Assembly (NCBI GenBank): GCA_019242385.1
Contig: JAFAVO010000243.1
Span: 1 to 9,679 of the forward strand
Reading direction: 5' to 3'
DNA from: Gammaproteobacteria bacterium
GTDB taxonomy: Bacteria; Pseudomonadota; Gammaproteobacteria; Steroidobacterales; Steroidobacteraceae
DNA length: 9,679 nucleotides
Position numbers and translations under genes: made by a program. Below the pieces are notes generated by a model. The model saw only the letters and a program-made list of their open reading frames with translations. It had not been told where the DNA came from and searched no databases. Below, piece after piece: positions 1 to 7,819 of this stretch. Every line of letters starts with the position of its first letter. Within the stretch, counting starts at the first letter, position 1.

Positions 1-42
1 GGCTCCCCGCAGACCATCCGCTTCACCTGCGAAGAGGCCTGA
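1..42 (+). CDS. 3' end of an unidentified gene (partial)
   Basis: Reading from position 1, fourteen codons run to a TGA at 40-42 and give the C-terminal peptide GSPQTIRFTCEEA. The frame is open to the window edge, and it stops 18 bases before the pckG stop on the other strand, the usual spacing of convergent genes. The peptide is too short for me to recognise a family. The stop codon lies inside one arm of a hairpin shared with the pckG stop. It could also be a chance open frame, since only 42 bases are visible. Confidence 0.4.
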   Translation, partial: GSPQTIRFTCEEA

Positions 43-67
43 AGGCCCGCGAGCGGTGCTTCAGGTC
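36..67. terminator. candidate bidirectional terminator hairpin between convergent genes
   Basis: The arms CCTGAAG (38-44) and CTTCAGG (59-65) are perfectly complementary. A G-T wobble (37/66) and a G-C pair (36/67) extend the stem to about nine pairs. Inside it, CCGC (47-50) and GCGG (53-56) can also pair. Each arm contains a stop codon: TGA of the plus-strand gene at 40-42 and TCA (TGA of pckG) at 61-63. There is no T-tract on either side, so intrinsic termination is uncertain. The symmetry and the place between convergent genes are the support. Confidence 0.4.
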
Positions 68-1833
68 AGGCGCGCTTCGGTGGTGCTCAGCTCGGCGAGC
101 AGCGCAGCCGGCAGTCGCTCGCCGTAGCGGCCGAGATACGCGCGCAGTTCGGCGATTTCCTGCCGCCACAGCGCCGGATCGATCGACAGCAGCGCGCCGA
201 GCGACTGCGGCCCGAGATCGAGACCGCGCAGGTCCAGATCATGCGGGTGCGGCAGGTTTCCGATCGCGGATTCCTGCGCGCCCACGCGTCCCGCGCAGCG
301 CTCGAGCATCCAGGCCAGCACCCGCAGGTTCTCGCCGTAGCCGGGCCAGAGATATCCACCATCCGCGTCGCGCCGGAACCAGTTGACGTGGTAGATGCGC
401 GGCGGGCGCGCCAGGCGCGCACCGACATCGAGCCAGTGCTGCCAGTAATCGCCGAAGTTGTAACCGCAGAAGGGCTGCATGGCCATCGGGTCGCGCCGCG
501 TGACGCCGACCTGTCCGACCGCCGCGGCGGTCGTCTCCGAAGCGAGCGAGGCACCGACCAGCACTCCGTGCTGCCAGTCGCGCGCCTCGTACACGAGGGG
601 CGCGACCTCGCGTCGCCGCCCGCCGAACACCAGCGCCGAGATCGGTACGCCGCTCGGGTCCTCGGCATGCACCGAATAGCTCGGGTTGCGGCGCGCCGAG
701 ACCGTGAAGCGGGAGTTCGGGTGCGCGGCCGGCCCACGTGCCGGATCGTAGGGACGACCCTGCCAGTCGAGCACGGGGGTGCCGCTCGGCAGTCCTTCCC
801 ACCAGGGCTGGTCGTCGGCCGTGACCGCCACGTTGGTGAACAGTGTGTCGCGGCGAATCATCTCGTAGGCGTTGCGGTTGGTCTGCGGATTGGTGCCCGG
901 CACGACGCCGAAGTAACCCGACTCGGGATTGATGGCCCACAGCCTTCCATCCGCTCCGGGATGCAGCCAGGCGATGTCGTCGCCGACCGTGAATACCCGC
1001 CAGCCGGGGAGCGAGGCCGGCGGAATCAACATGGCGAGATTGGTCTTGCCGCAGGCCGAGGGAAATGCGCAGGCGAGGTAGTGCGTCTCGCCGCGCGGAT
1101 TCTGCAGCCCGACGATCAGCATGTGCTCGGCGAGCCAGCCTTCGCGGCGTGCCTGCCAGCTGGCGATGCGCAGCGCGTGGCACTTCTTGCCGAGCAGGGC
1201 GTTGCCACCGTACCCCGAGCCGTAGCTCTCGATGGCGAGCTCTTCGGGAAAGTGCATGATGAAACGCCGCTCGGGGTCGAGCTCACCGACCGAGTGCAGC
1301 CCGCGCACGAAGCGCCCCTCGCGCGCGATGCGCTCGAGCGCTGCGCGGCCGGCACGGGTCATGATCAGCATGTTGAGCACCACGTAGGCACTGTCGGTGA
1401 TCTCGACTCCGCAGCGCGACAGCGGCGAAGCGAGCGGCCCCATGCAGTAGGGAATCACGTACAGGGTGCGCTCGCGCATGCAGCCGCGGAACAGCTCGCG
1501 CATGCGCGTATGCGCCTGCTGCGGGTCCATCCAGTGGTTGTTGGGACCCGCATCCTCGCGCGCGCGCGTGCAGATGTAGGTGAGGTGCTCCACGCGCGCC
1601 ACATCGTTCGGCGCCGAGCGGTACAGATAGCAGTCGGGGAAGTGTGCGGGGTTGAGCTTCGTGAGCTGCGCCTGCTCGAGCAGCTGCGCGGTGATCTCGC
1701 GCATCTCGGCCTCGGTCCCCTCGCACCAGTAGACGGCGCGTGGCTGAGTGAGCTCGCGCACCGAGTCGACCCAGGAGCTCACCGCGGGGCTCAATTGCGG
1801 CAGGGGACGCAGCCGGTCTGCTGCAGTAGCCAT
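61..1833 (-). CDS. pckG: phosphoenolpyruvate carboxykinase (GTP)
   Basis: This enzyme converts oxaloacetate and GTP to phosphoenolpyruvate, CO2 and GDP, the entry step of gluconeogenesis in the cytoplasm. The 590-residue length fits the GTP-dependent family (about 600); the ATP-dependent type is shorter and unrelated in detail. Visible signatures are the kinase P-loop FPSACGKTN (residues 257-265) with the family's reactive cysteine (C261), the kinase-2 motif VGDDIAWL (283-290), and likely Mn ligands K217, H237 and D285. Others are VARVE (78-82, substrate arginine R80), FGGRR (403-407), and the omega-loop lid region leading into PFCGYNFGDYW (454-464). The frame stays open far upstream, opposite yoaA, but the family begins near the ATG at 1833. 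That ATG has an AGAGGA ribosome site seven bases upstream (1841-1846). It is divergent from yoaA and convergent with the gene ending at 42. No key residue is missing. Confidence 0.97.
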   Translation of the reverse strand: MATAADRLRPLPQLSPAVSSWVDSVRELTQPRAVYWCEGTEAEMREITAQLLEQAQLTKLNPAHFPDCYLYRSAPNDVARVEHLTYICTRAREDAGPNNHWMDPQQAHTRMRELFRGCMRERTLYVIPYCMGPLASPLSRCGVEITDSAYVVLNMLIMTRAGRAALERIAREGRFVRGLHSVGELDPERRFIMHFPEELAIESYGSGYGGNALLGKKCHALRIASWQARREGWLAEHMLIVGLQNPRGETHYLACAFPSACGKTNLAMLIPPASLPGWRVFTVGDDIAWLHPGADGRLWAINPESGYFGVVPGTNPQTNRNAYEMIRRDTLFTNVAVTADDQPWWEGLPSGTPVLDWQGRPYDPARGPAAHPNSRFTVSARRNPSYSVHAEDPSGVPISALVFGGRRREVAPLVYEARDWQHGVLVGASLASETTAAAVGQVGVTRRDPMAMQPFCGYNFGDYWQHWLDVGARLARPPRIYHVNWFRRDADGGYLWPGYGENLRVLAWMLERCAGRVGAQESAIGNLPHPHDLDLRGLDLGPQSLGALLSIDPALWRQEIAELRAYLGRYGERLPAALLAELSTTEARLT

Positions 1834-2025
1834 CGCGCGTTCCTCTTTCTTGGTGCTTCGGTGAAACCTGTAATTATATCCCGAGCGGCGCTCATGCCCT
1901 GATAGAGTAAGCGCCGTCCGCGGCCCCCACCAGTTTGCCGGGAATTCATGCAGATATGCTGCTCGACATGCGCGCCGCGGAGGCGCGAGTATCAGGCGCA
2001 GCCTTAGCGGCAGGGTCTGCGCGTT
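1834..2025. other. divergent intergenic region pckG / yoaA
   Basis: This 192-bp gap separates the two divergent genes. Its pckG side holds the ribosome site and the perfect -10 element. On the yoaA side only a weak pair is visible, TTGCCG (1935-1940) and TATGCT (1955-1960). Their 14-bp spacing is too short to call a promoter. I see no RNA gene, small ORF with a good ribosome site, or strong operator in it. Confidence 0.5.
1873..1878 (-). promoter_or_regulatory. -10 element of the pckG promoter
   Basis: The minus strand reads TATAAT exactly, in the context GGGATATAATTACAGG, about 40 bases upstream of the pckG start. This would give a leader of roughly 30 nt. No good -35 hexamer is found at 16-18 bp (CAGGGC at 17 bp is poor) and there is no TG extension. 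The promoter may therefore need an activator, or the match may be partly chance. The position in an otherwise GC-rich divergent gap supports it. Confidence 0.5.
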
Positions 2026-4002
2026 ATGTTGGATCTGGAGGACATATTCGGTCGTGACGGACCGCTTGCGCGGGCGCTGCCGGACTTCAAGATGCGGCGC
2101 GAGCAACTGCGCATGGCCCAGAGCGTGAGCGCCGCGTTGGCTACCCAGGAATCCCTGGTAGTCGAAGCGGGTACCGGCACGGGCAAGACCTTCGCTTACC
2201 TGATCCCGGCCCTGCTCTCGGGCGCGCGTATCCTGATCTCCACCGGCACGCGCACTCTCCAGGACCAGCTGTTCGCCAAGGATCTGCCGCTGGTGAGCGC
2301 GGCGCTTGGCCGGCCGGCGCGAGTCGCCCTGCTCAAGGGCCGTGCCAACTACCTGTGCCGCTATCGCCTCGATCGCCATGGCGCAGCGGTGGAGCAGCTG
2401 CCGCTGATGGAGGCAGGGGGCGCCAGGTCGCGGACGCTGCTCGCACGCATACAGCGCTGGGCGAGCATCACGCAGCGCGGCGACCTCGCGGAAGTGCGCG
2501 GCCTTTCCGATTCGCATCCGCTGTGGCCGCAGCTGACCTCGACACGCGAGAGCTGCCTCGGCGCGCGTTGCCCGGAGCTTGCACGCTGTCACGTGGTGGC
2601 CGCACGGCGCGAGGCTCTCGAGGCCGACATCGTGATCGTCAATCATCACCTGCTGCTCGCGGACCTGGCGCTGAAGGAGGATGGCTTCGGCGATCTGCTC
2701 GGCTGCGCAGACGCGGTAATCCTCGATGAGGCTCACCAGATTCCCGATCTCGCCACACAGTTCTTCGGCGCGCACGTGGCCAGCCGGCAGATCGAGTCGC
2801 TGCTCAAGGAGCTGCGCAGCGAGTTGGCGCAGGCCGCCCCGCATCCGCTCGCACATCAGGCCTGCGCCGCCGCGCTGTCGGGGAGCGAGGATGCGTTGCG
2901 GGCGCTCGGTGCGGCGTTGCCCGCAGCGGCCGGGCGCGTAGCCTGGATGGCAACGGGCCCGGCCCCCCGGGCACTCGAGTCGCTGATGGAGGCACTGGAG
3001 TCACTCGCCGCAACACTCGGCCCGCACGCCGAGCGGCCGGCGATCGCGCAGCTCGCCGAACGCGCGGCCGACATCGCCGCACGTCTCGCACGCATCGCCG
3101 ATGTGGATGAGCTGGAGGGCGCGCGCACGCTCGAATGCGGCACGCGCGGCTTCGCCCTCAGCCTCATGCCGTTCGACATCTCCACACGCTTTCGCGCGCT
3201 GCTGTCATCGCGCCGTGGGTCGTGGATCTTCACTTCGGCGACGCTCTCGGTGGGGGAGGAATTCGCGCACTTCACGGGGCGCCTCGGATTGACGGAAGCG
3301 GCGACGCTGCGGATCGAGAGCCCCTTCGATCACGAGCGGCAGGCGCTGCTTTATCTGCCTGCGGGCTTGCCCGAGCCTGCCTCGCCGACGTACGTCGCGG
3401 CGGTCATCGACACGGCGCTGCCGCTCATCGAGGCGGCGCGCGGTGGCGCGTTCCTGCTGTTCACAAGCCATCGGGCGCTTGCCCAGGGTGCGGCGCTGCT
3501 GCGCACCCGCTTCGGTGCCGAGGCTCGCTACCGGCTGTTCATCCAGGGGGAGGCACCGCGCGAGCGGCTGTTGCAGGAATTTCGCGCCGACGGCAACGGT
3601 GTGTTGCTCGGTACCGCCAGCTTCTGGGAAGGCGTGGATGTGAAGGGCGAAGCTCTGCGGCTGGTCGTGATCGAGAAGCTGCCGTTTGCCCCGCCAGATG
3701 ACCCGTTGGTGCGCGCGCGCATCGAGCACCTGACGGCCACCGGTGGCAACGCCTTCCGGGACTATCAGCTGCCCGAGGCCGCGCTCGCTCTCAAGCAGGG
3801 CGCAGGCCGGCTGATCCGCAGCGAGGAGGATTACGGTGTCGTGGTGATCTGCGATCCGCGCCTCTCGGGCCGGGCCTATGGCCGGGTGTTCCTCGCCGCG
3901 CTGCCACCCATGAGTGTGACTTCGGATGCAGCCGAGGCGCGCCGTTTCCTTGCGCGGCACTCGCCACGTGAACCGGCGGCGCGCGCCGCCACGGCACCGT
4001 GA
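2026..4002 (+). CDS. yoaA: ATP-dependent DNA helicase, YoaA/DinG (XPD-like) family
   Basis: This is a superfamily 2 iron-sulfur helicase related to XPD/Rad3 and DinG, expected to unwind DNA 5' to 3' during repair. In E. coli, YoaA works with the HolC (chi) subunit of DNA polymerase III. The 658 residues match YoaA (636) better than DinG (about 716). Motifs in order are Walker A EAGTGTGKT (47-55), four cysteines fitting the Fe-S cluster (C111, C177, C182, C188), NHHLL (206-210), the DEAH box (234-237), motif III SATLS (404-408), SFWEGVDVKG (532-541) and motif VI QGAGRLIR (591-598). The start MLDLEDIFGRDGPLARALP aligns with the E. coli N-terminus, so ATG 2026 is favoured despite a weak ribosome site. 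The stop overlaps the tsaB start by four bases, and yoaA-tsaB adjacency is also seen in E. coli. Confidence 0.93.
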   Translation: MLDLEDIFGRDGPLARALPDFKMRREQLRMAQSVSAALATQESLVVEAGTGTGKTFAYLIPALLSGARILISTGTRTLQDQLFAKDLPLVSAALGRPARVALLKGRANYLCRYRLDRHGAAVEQLPLMEAGGARSRTLLARIQRWASITQRGDLAEVRGLSDSHPLWPQLTSTRESCLGARCPELARCHVVAARREALEADIVIVNHHLLLADLALKEDGFGDLLGCADAVILDEAHQIPDLATQFFGAHVASRQIESLLKELRSELAQAAPHPLAHQACAAALSGSEDALRALGAALPAAAGRVAWMATGPAPRALESLMEALESLAATLGPHAERPAIAQLAERAADIAARLARIADVDELEGARTLECGTRGFALSLMPFDISTRFRALLSSRRGSWIFTSATLSVGEEFAHFTGRLGLTEAATLRIESPFDHERQALLYLPAGLPEPASPTYVAAVIDTALPLIEAARGGAFLLFTSHRALAQGAALLRTRFGAEARYRLFIQGEAPRERLLQEFRADGNGVLLGTASFWEGVDVKGEALRLVVIEKLPFAPPDDPLVRARIEHLTATGGNAFRDYQLPEAALALKQGAGRLIRSEEDYGVVVICDPRLSGRAYGRVFLAALPPMSVTSDAAEARRFLARHSPREPAARAATAP

Positions 4003-4727
4003 GAATTCTGGCACTCGACACGGCAACCGAGATCTGCTCGGCGGCGTTGCTGCTCGATGAGCGGCTCCTGCAACGCGAACAGCGGCTCGAGCGCGGCCAC
4101 GCCGCGGCCATTCTGCCCATGGTGGACACGCTGCTGCGCGAGGCCGGTGTCGGGCTGCGCTCGCTCGACGCCATCGCCTTCGGCCGCGGACCCGGCGCAT
4201 TCACCGGCGTGAGGCTTGCAGCGAGTGTCACGCAGGGTCTCGCGTTCGGTGCCGCGCTTCCGGTCGTTCCAGTGTCGGATCTGCAGGCACTCGCGCAAAG
4301 GGCCATCGATGACGATGGTGCGATCGCGGGTGTGCTCGCGTGCGCGGATGCGCGTATGCACGAGGTGTACTGGGGTTGCTTCGAGCGCTCGGTCGAGGGC
4401 TTCGCGCGCGCCCACGGGGAGGAGCGGGTCGGCCCCCCGGCCGAGGTGAAGCTCCCCTCTCGCTGGATGCCGGCCGGATCCCCGGCCGCGGCCGCATCGT
4501 CAGCCTCCGCGGCGCTTGCAGGTGTCGGTTCGGGGTTCGCGGCCTACCCGGAGCTGCTCACCTCAGTGCCTCTCGACCTCCATCGGCCGGACCTCCTGCC
4601 GAGAGCTGCGGAAATTGCGCGCCTCGCGGTGCCGGAGGTGGCCGCAGGTCGCTTTCTTGCGCCCGAACAAGCCCTTCCGGTGTATTTGCGAGATGATGTC
4701 GCGCGGCCGCCGCCGTCCTCGTCATGA
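3999..4727 (+). CDS. tsaB: tRNA t6A37 threonylcarbamoyltransferase complex subunit TsaB
   Basis: TsaB is the scaffold partner of TsaD. With TsaE they transfer threonylcarbamoyl to A37 of ANN-decoding tRNAs, an essential cytoplasmic modification. The 242-residue protein has the ASKHA-type N-terminus MRILALDTATE, the hallmark GRGPGAFTGVR (62-72), the segment QGLAFGAALPVVPVSDLQAL (79-98), DARMHEVYW (117-125) and the C-terminal PVYLRDDVA (227-235). All parallel E. coli TsaB (231 aa). It starts at GTG in a GTGA overlap with the yoaA stop and has no clear ribosome site of its own, so translational coupling to yoaA is likely. A low-complexity Ala/Ser stretch at about 160-174 makes it slightly longer than the E. 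coli protein. Confidence 0.95.
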   Translation: MRILALDTATEICSAALLLDERLLQREQRLERGHAAAILPMVDTLLREAGVGLRSLDAIAFGRGPGAFTGVRLAASVTQGLAFGAALPVVPVSDLQALAQRAIDDDGAIAGVLACADARMHEVYWGCFERSVEGFARAHGEERVGPPAEVKLPSRWMPAGSPAAAASSASAALAGVGSGFAAYPELLTSVPLDLHRPDLLPRAAEIARLAVPEVAAGRFLAPEQALPVYLRDDVARPPPSSS

Positions 4728-4747
4728 AACTGACACCGTTAGTAATT

Positions 4748-4781
4748 CTGTCATTTAACTGCAATACAGTGCCTCTCTAAT
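4748..4781 (+). promoter_or_regulatory. Pho box and -10 element of the phoB promoter
   Basis: CTGTCATTTAACTGCAAT (4748-4765) matches the 18-base E. coli Pho box consensus at 15 positions. It has two direct 7-base half-sites, CTGTCAT and CTGCAAT, 11 bp apart. Exactly 10 bp downstream lies TCTAAT (4776-4781), a 5-of-6 match to TATAAT. This is the same Pho box to -10 spacing as in the E. coli phoA promoter. There is no -35 hexamer, as expected when PhoB replaces it. Transcription would begin near 4788, about 28 bases before the phoB ATG. The gap is visibly AT-richer than its surroundings. It implies PhoB autoactivation. Confidence 0.85.
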
Positions 4782-4815
4782 ACCCGCGCTCCTGCCAGGT
4801 GCAGGCCAGGACACG

Positions 4816-5503
<688 letters not shown>

Positions 5504-5511
<8 letters not shown>

Positions 5512-5557
5512 CGAGAGGACGCGCCGCAGGATTAGGATCGCGGCCATATAGAAGAGG
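5504..5557 (+). repeat. short direct repeat at the phoB-phoR junction
   Basis: CCATATAG occurs at 5504-5511 and again at 5544-5551, exactly 40 bases apart. It is followed by CGAGAGG in the first copy and AAGAGG in the second. The first copy contains the phoB stop codon, and the second carries a possible phoR ribosome site (AGAGG). The arrangement suggests a small duplication or chance similarity. No function can be assigned. Confidence 0.4.
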
Positions 5558-5568
5558 CGCCAGGAGCG

Positions 5569-6891
5569 ATGGAACCCGCCACACAGGCATGGTGGTTCGC
5601 GGCGGGGCGCCTGCTCGGCACCGTGGTCATCGGCTGCGGCGCGGGCTGGTTGCTCGGCAACGTCTGGGGAGGCCTCGCCTGCGCGCTGGCCCTGCATCTC
5701 GCGTGGGTGCTGGCAAATCTTTTCCGTCTGGAGTGGTGGCTGCGGCATCGCAGTTACGCCGATCCTCCGGACGTCGGCGGGGTCTGGGGCGAGATCATCG
5801 CGCAGATCGTGCGGCTGCATCGACGCAAACGCTTCCACAAACAGCGCTTTGTGCAGCTCATGCGCCAGCTGCAGCGCTCCACCGCGGCGCTGCCCAATGG
5901 CGTCGTCATCCTCAACGCGCAGCGCGAGATCGTCTGGTTCAACCGCATGGCGGCGCGTCTGCTCAACCTGCGCCGCACCGCCGACCTCGGCATGCGCATC
6001 GAGCATCTGATGCGCGAGCCCGAGTTCGTGCGCTATCTGGGAGCGGGTGACTATTCGAACCCGGTGGTGATCCGCACCGCCAGCGGCGAGGACTGTTATC
6101 TGTCGATGCAGGTCGCTCCGTATGGCGATGGGCAGCTGTTGCTGTTGGTGAGCGATGTCTCGCGGCAGATGCGCCTCGAGGCGGTACGTCGCGATTTCGT
6201 CGCCAACGCCTCGCATGAGCTGCGCTCACCGCTCACGGTGATCTCCGGTTATCTCGAGACGCTCGCCCAGGACAGCGCGGTCGACGCGGACCTCCAGGGT
6301 CCGATCGCGGAAATGCGCCGCCAGGCCGAGCGCATGACCGCGATCATCCGCGACCTGCTCGAGCTCTCGCGGCTGGAGGAGAGCGATGAGCTGGTCGGCG
6401 GTGAGCCGATCGATATCGGCGCGCTCATGGCAGCGTTGCGCAAGGACGTGCTCGCGCGCCCGGTGCACCCGCGCGAGCTGCGCGTGCGCGTGGACTCCGC
6501 CGCGCAGCTGAACGGCGATGAGCCGGAGATCCATTCGGCGTTCTCCAATCTGGTCGAGAACGCGGCCAAGTACACCCCCGCGGAGGGCGCGCTCGAGATG
6601 CGCTGGTGGGTCGATGAGGATGGCGGCCACTTCTGCGTGACCGATACCGGCATGGGAATTCCACCCGAGCACATCCCGCGGCTCACCGAGCGGTTCTATC
6701 GAGTCGATGCCGGGCGCTCGCGCTCGACCGGTGGCTCGGGCCTCGGCCTCGCCATCGTCAAGCACGTGCTGCAGCGGCACGGGGCGACGCTCGAGGTACA
6801 GAGCGCGCTGGGCTCGGGCAGCACCTTCACCTGTCACTTCCCGGCGGAACGCATCCTGCTGGCGCGCCCTCACAGTGCGGCAACAGCTTAA
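5569..6891 (+). CDS. phoR: phosphate regulon sensor histidine kinase PhoR
   Basis: PhoR is the inner-membrane kinase that phosphorylates PhoB when phosphate is scarce and dephosphorylates it in plenty, with PhoU and the Pst transporter passing the signal. The 440-residue protein begins with a hydrophobic segment (about 8-52) that can form two membrane helices with almost no periplasmic loop, as in E. coli PhoR. A basic linker (83-95) and a PAS-like domain (about 100-195) follow. The HisKA motif FVANASHELRSPLTV has H216 as phosphorylation site. The ATPase domain shows the N box NLVENAAKY (327-335), G1 DTGMGIP (359-365), F box RFYRVD (375-380) and G2 GSGLGL (389-394), all intact. AGGAG at 5562-5566 is only two bases from the ATG; AGAGG at 5553-5557 is an alternative ribosome site. 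Confidence 0.96.
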   Translation: MEPATQAWWFAAGRLLGTVVIGCGAGWLLGNVWGGLACALALHLAWVLANLFRLEWWLRHRSYADPPDVGGVWGEIIAQIVRLHRRKRFHKQRFVQLMRQLQRSTAALPNGVVILNAQREIVWFNRMAARLLNLRRTADLGMRIEHLMREPEFVRYLGAGDYSNPVVIRTASGEDCYLSMQVAPYGDGQLLLLVSDVSRQMRLEAVRRDFVANASHELRSPLTVISGYLETLAQDSAVDADLQGPIAEMRRQAERMTAIIRDLLELSRLEESDELVGGEPIDIGALMAALRKDVLARPVHPRELRVRVDSAAQLNGDEPEIHSAFSNLVENAAKYTPAEGALEMRWWVDEDGGHFCVTDTGMGIPPEHIPRLTERFYRVDAGRSRSTGGSGLGLAIVKHVLQRHGATLEVQSALGSGSTFTCHFPAERILLARPHSAATA

Positions 6892-6913
6892 GATTACGTC
6901 GCAACTTCCTAAT

Positions 6914-6942
6914 CTGTCAGAAATACTTAGCTCCGCTGTCAC
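6914..6942 (+). promoter_or_regulatory. candidate Pho box half-sites upstream of the phosphatase gene
   Basis: CTGTCAG (6914-6920) and CTGTCAC (6936-6942) are direct repeats whose starts are 22 bp apart, two units of the 11-bp Pho box period. The middle 11-bp register (6925-6931, ACTTAGC) is a poor half-site, so this is not a canonical box. Both lie in the 118-bp gap after phoR and point toward the downstream genes. No good -10 lies 10 bp after the second site; CATACC at 6951-6956 is weak. Single CTGTCAT/C words also occur inside yoaA, so chance cannot be excluded. Confidence 0.45.
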
Positions 6943-6972
6943 GCAACCGACATACCCCCACGGAAGGCTAGG

Positions 6973-6990
6973 CGGGCCACTCCTGGCTCG
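6973..6990 (+). other. hairpin just upstream of the phosphatase ribosome site
   Basis: CGGGCCA (6973-6979) and TGGCTCG (6984-6990) pair over seven positions, including one G-T wobble, around the loop CTCC. The hairpin ends directly before the AGAGAGG stretch that serves as the only ribosome site. It has no T-tract, so it is not a typical terminator. It could protect the 5' end of a processed phoR-plcP transcript, modulate translation, or be incidental in GC-rich DNA. Confidence 0.3.
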
Positions 6991-7009
6991 AGAGAGGATG
7001 AGCTCTGCA

Positions 7010-7819
7010 ATGGTGAGCGGCAGACCCAAGCGCGGGCGGATGACCGCGCGCACCCTGTTCCTTTCCGACATCCATCTCGGATTCCGCCACGCGCGCGCGC
7101 GGGAGCTCAACGAGTTCCTGCACGGCATCGATGCCGAATGCATCGTGCTGGTCGGCGACATCATCGATGCGCTGAGTCTCGCACGCCGGGCGTTCTGGAC
7201 CAGCGCGCACACGCAGGTCGTGCGCACGCTGCTCGCACGCCAGCGCGCCGGCACGCGCCTGATCTACATTCCCGGCAATCACGATGAAAGCCTCGGCATG
7301 CTGGCGCCCATGCTGCGCGCGCAGCTCGAAGTGCATCGCGAGTGGGTGCATCGCACCGCGCGCGGTGAGCGGCTGCTGGTGCTGCACGGCGATCAGTTCG
7401 ATGGCGCGATGGTCTGCCCGCGCTGGCTGACGGCACTCGGCGACCGCCTGCACGGCGCGACCTTGAGCGTCAACCACCAACTCAACAACCTGCGCCGCGC
7501 GCTCGGCCGCCCGTACTGGCCATTCACCGAATGGCTGAAGCTGAGCATCGGCACGAGCGTGCGCTACATCGAGCAGTTCGAGCAGCTCGCTGCCCGGCAC
7601 GCTGCGCGCTTCGGTTATGATGGTGTGGTGTGCGGACACATACATCGCGCCAACCTGCGCAACATCGCCGGGACGCTGTACTGCAACACCGGTGACTGGG
7701 TGGAATCGTGCACCGCATTGATCGAGCGCCCGACGGGCACGCTCGAGCTGCTGCGCTGGCCGCGCGCGCTGGGCGCGCCGCTGCGCTCCGCCGCTGCCCC
7801 TTTGGCTGATGCGGCGTGA
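7010..7819 (+). CDS. plcP: PlcP-like phospholipase C / COG2908 metallophosphatase
   Basis: This is a calcineurin-fold metallophosphoesterase. With this start it has 269 residues, with metal-site motifs DIHLG (20-24), GDIID (49-53), GNHDE (89-93), HGDQFD (126-131) and GHIH (209-212), then GDWVESCTAL (228-237). The family is often labelled UDP-2,3-diacylglucosamine pyrophosphatase after LpxH. However, HGDQFD and GDWVESCTAL resemble the COG2908 branch that includes Sinorhizobium PlcP, which cleaves phospholipid head groups to diacylglycerol during phosphate starvation. The neighbours favour PlcP: phoBR upstream and a glycosyltransferase overlapping by four bases. No signal peptide or membrane segment is seen, so it would act at the cytoplasmic membrane face. 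ATG 7010 has AGAGAGG 12 bases upstream. ATG 6998 touches that site, and ATG 7040 has none. A role in lipid A synthesis (LpxH) remains possible. Confidence 0.75.
   Translation: MVSGRPKRGRMTARTLFLSDIHLGFRHARARELNEFLHGIDAECIVLVGDIIDALSLARRAFWTSAHTQVVRTLLARQRAGTRLIYIPGNHDESLGMLAPMLRAQLEVHREWVHRTARGERLLVLHGDQFDGAMVCPRWLTALGDRLHGATLSVNHQLNNLRRALGRPYWPFTEWLKLSIGTSVRYIEQFEQLAARHAARFGYDGVVCGHIHRANLRNIAGTLYCNTGDWVESCTALIERPTGTLELLRWPRALGAPLRSAAAPLADAA

Noticed and set aside
241..1902. 553-codon plus-strand open frame opposite pckG
   Set aside because: The peptide is Arg/Ala/His-rich with no recognisable family, and it is fully antisense to a clear pckG. Such frames are common in GC-rich DNA.
1935..1960. 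TTGCCG and TATGCT as a yoaA promoter
   Set aside because: Both hexamers match only four of six positions and the spacing is 14 bp, too short for a normal sigma-70 promoter.
1834..2856. Upstream extension of the pckG frame (open on the minus strand for another 341 codons, opposite yoaA)
   Set aside because: The family begins near the ATG at 1833, which has a well-placed AGAGGA. The extension lies opposite conserved yoaA coding sequence and looks like a GC-driven open frame.
2586..3208. Single Pho-box-like words CTGTCAC (2586) and CTGTCAT (3202) inside yoaA
   Set aside because: Each lacks a partner half-site 11 bp away and lies within coding sequence. They show that single seven-base matches arise by chance.
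6707..7009. N-terminal extension of the phosphatase frame back into phoR
   Set aside because: The peptide is Arg/Ser/Ala-rich in an alternative frame of phoR. Homology begins around TLFLSDIHLG, and start codons at 6998 and 7010 lie after the ribosome site.
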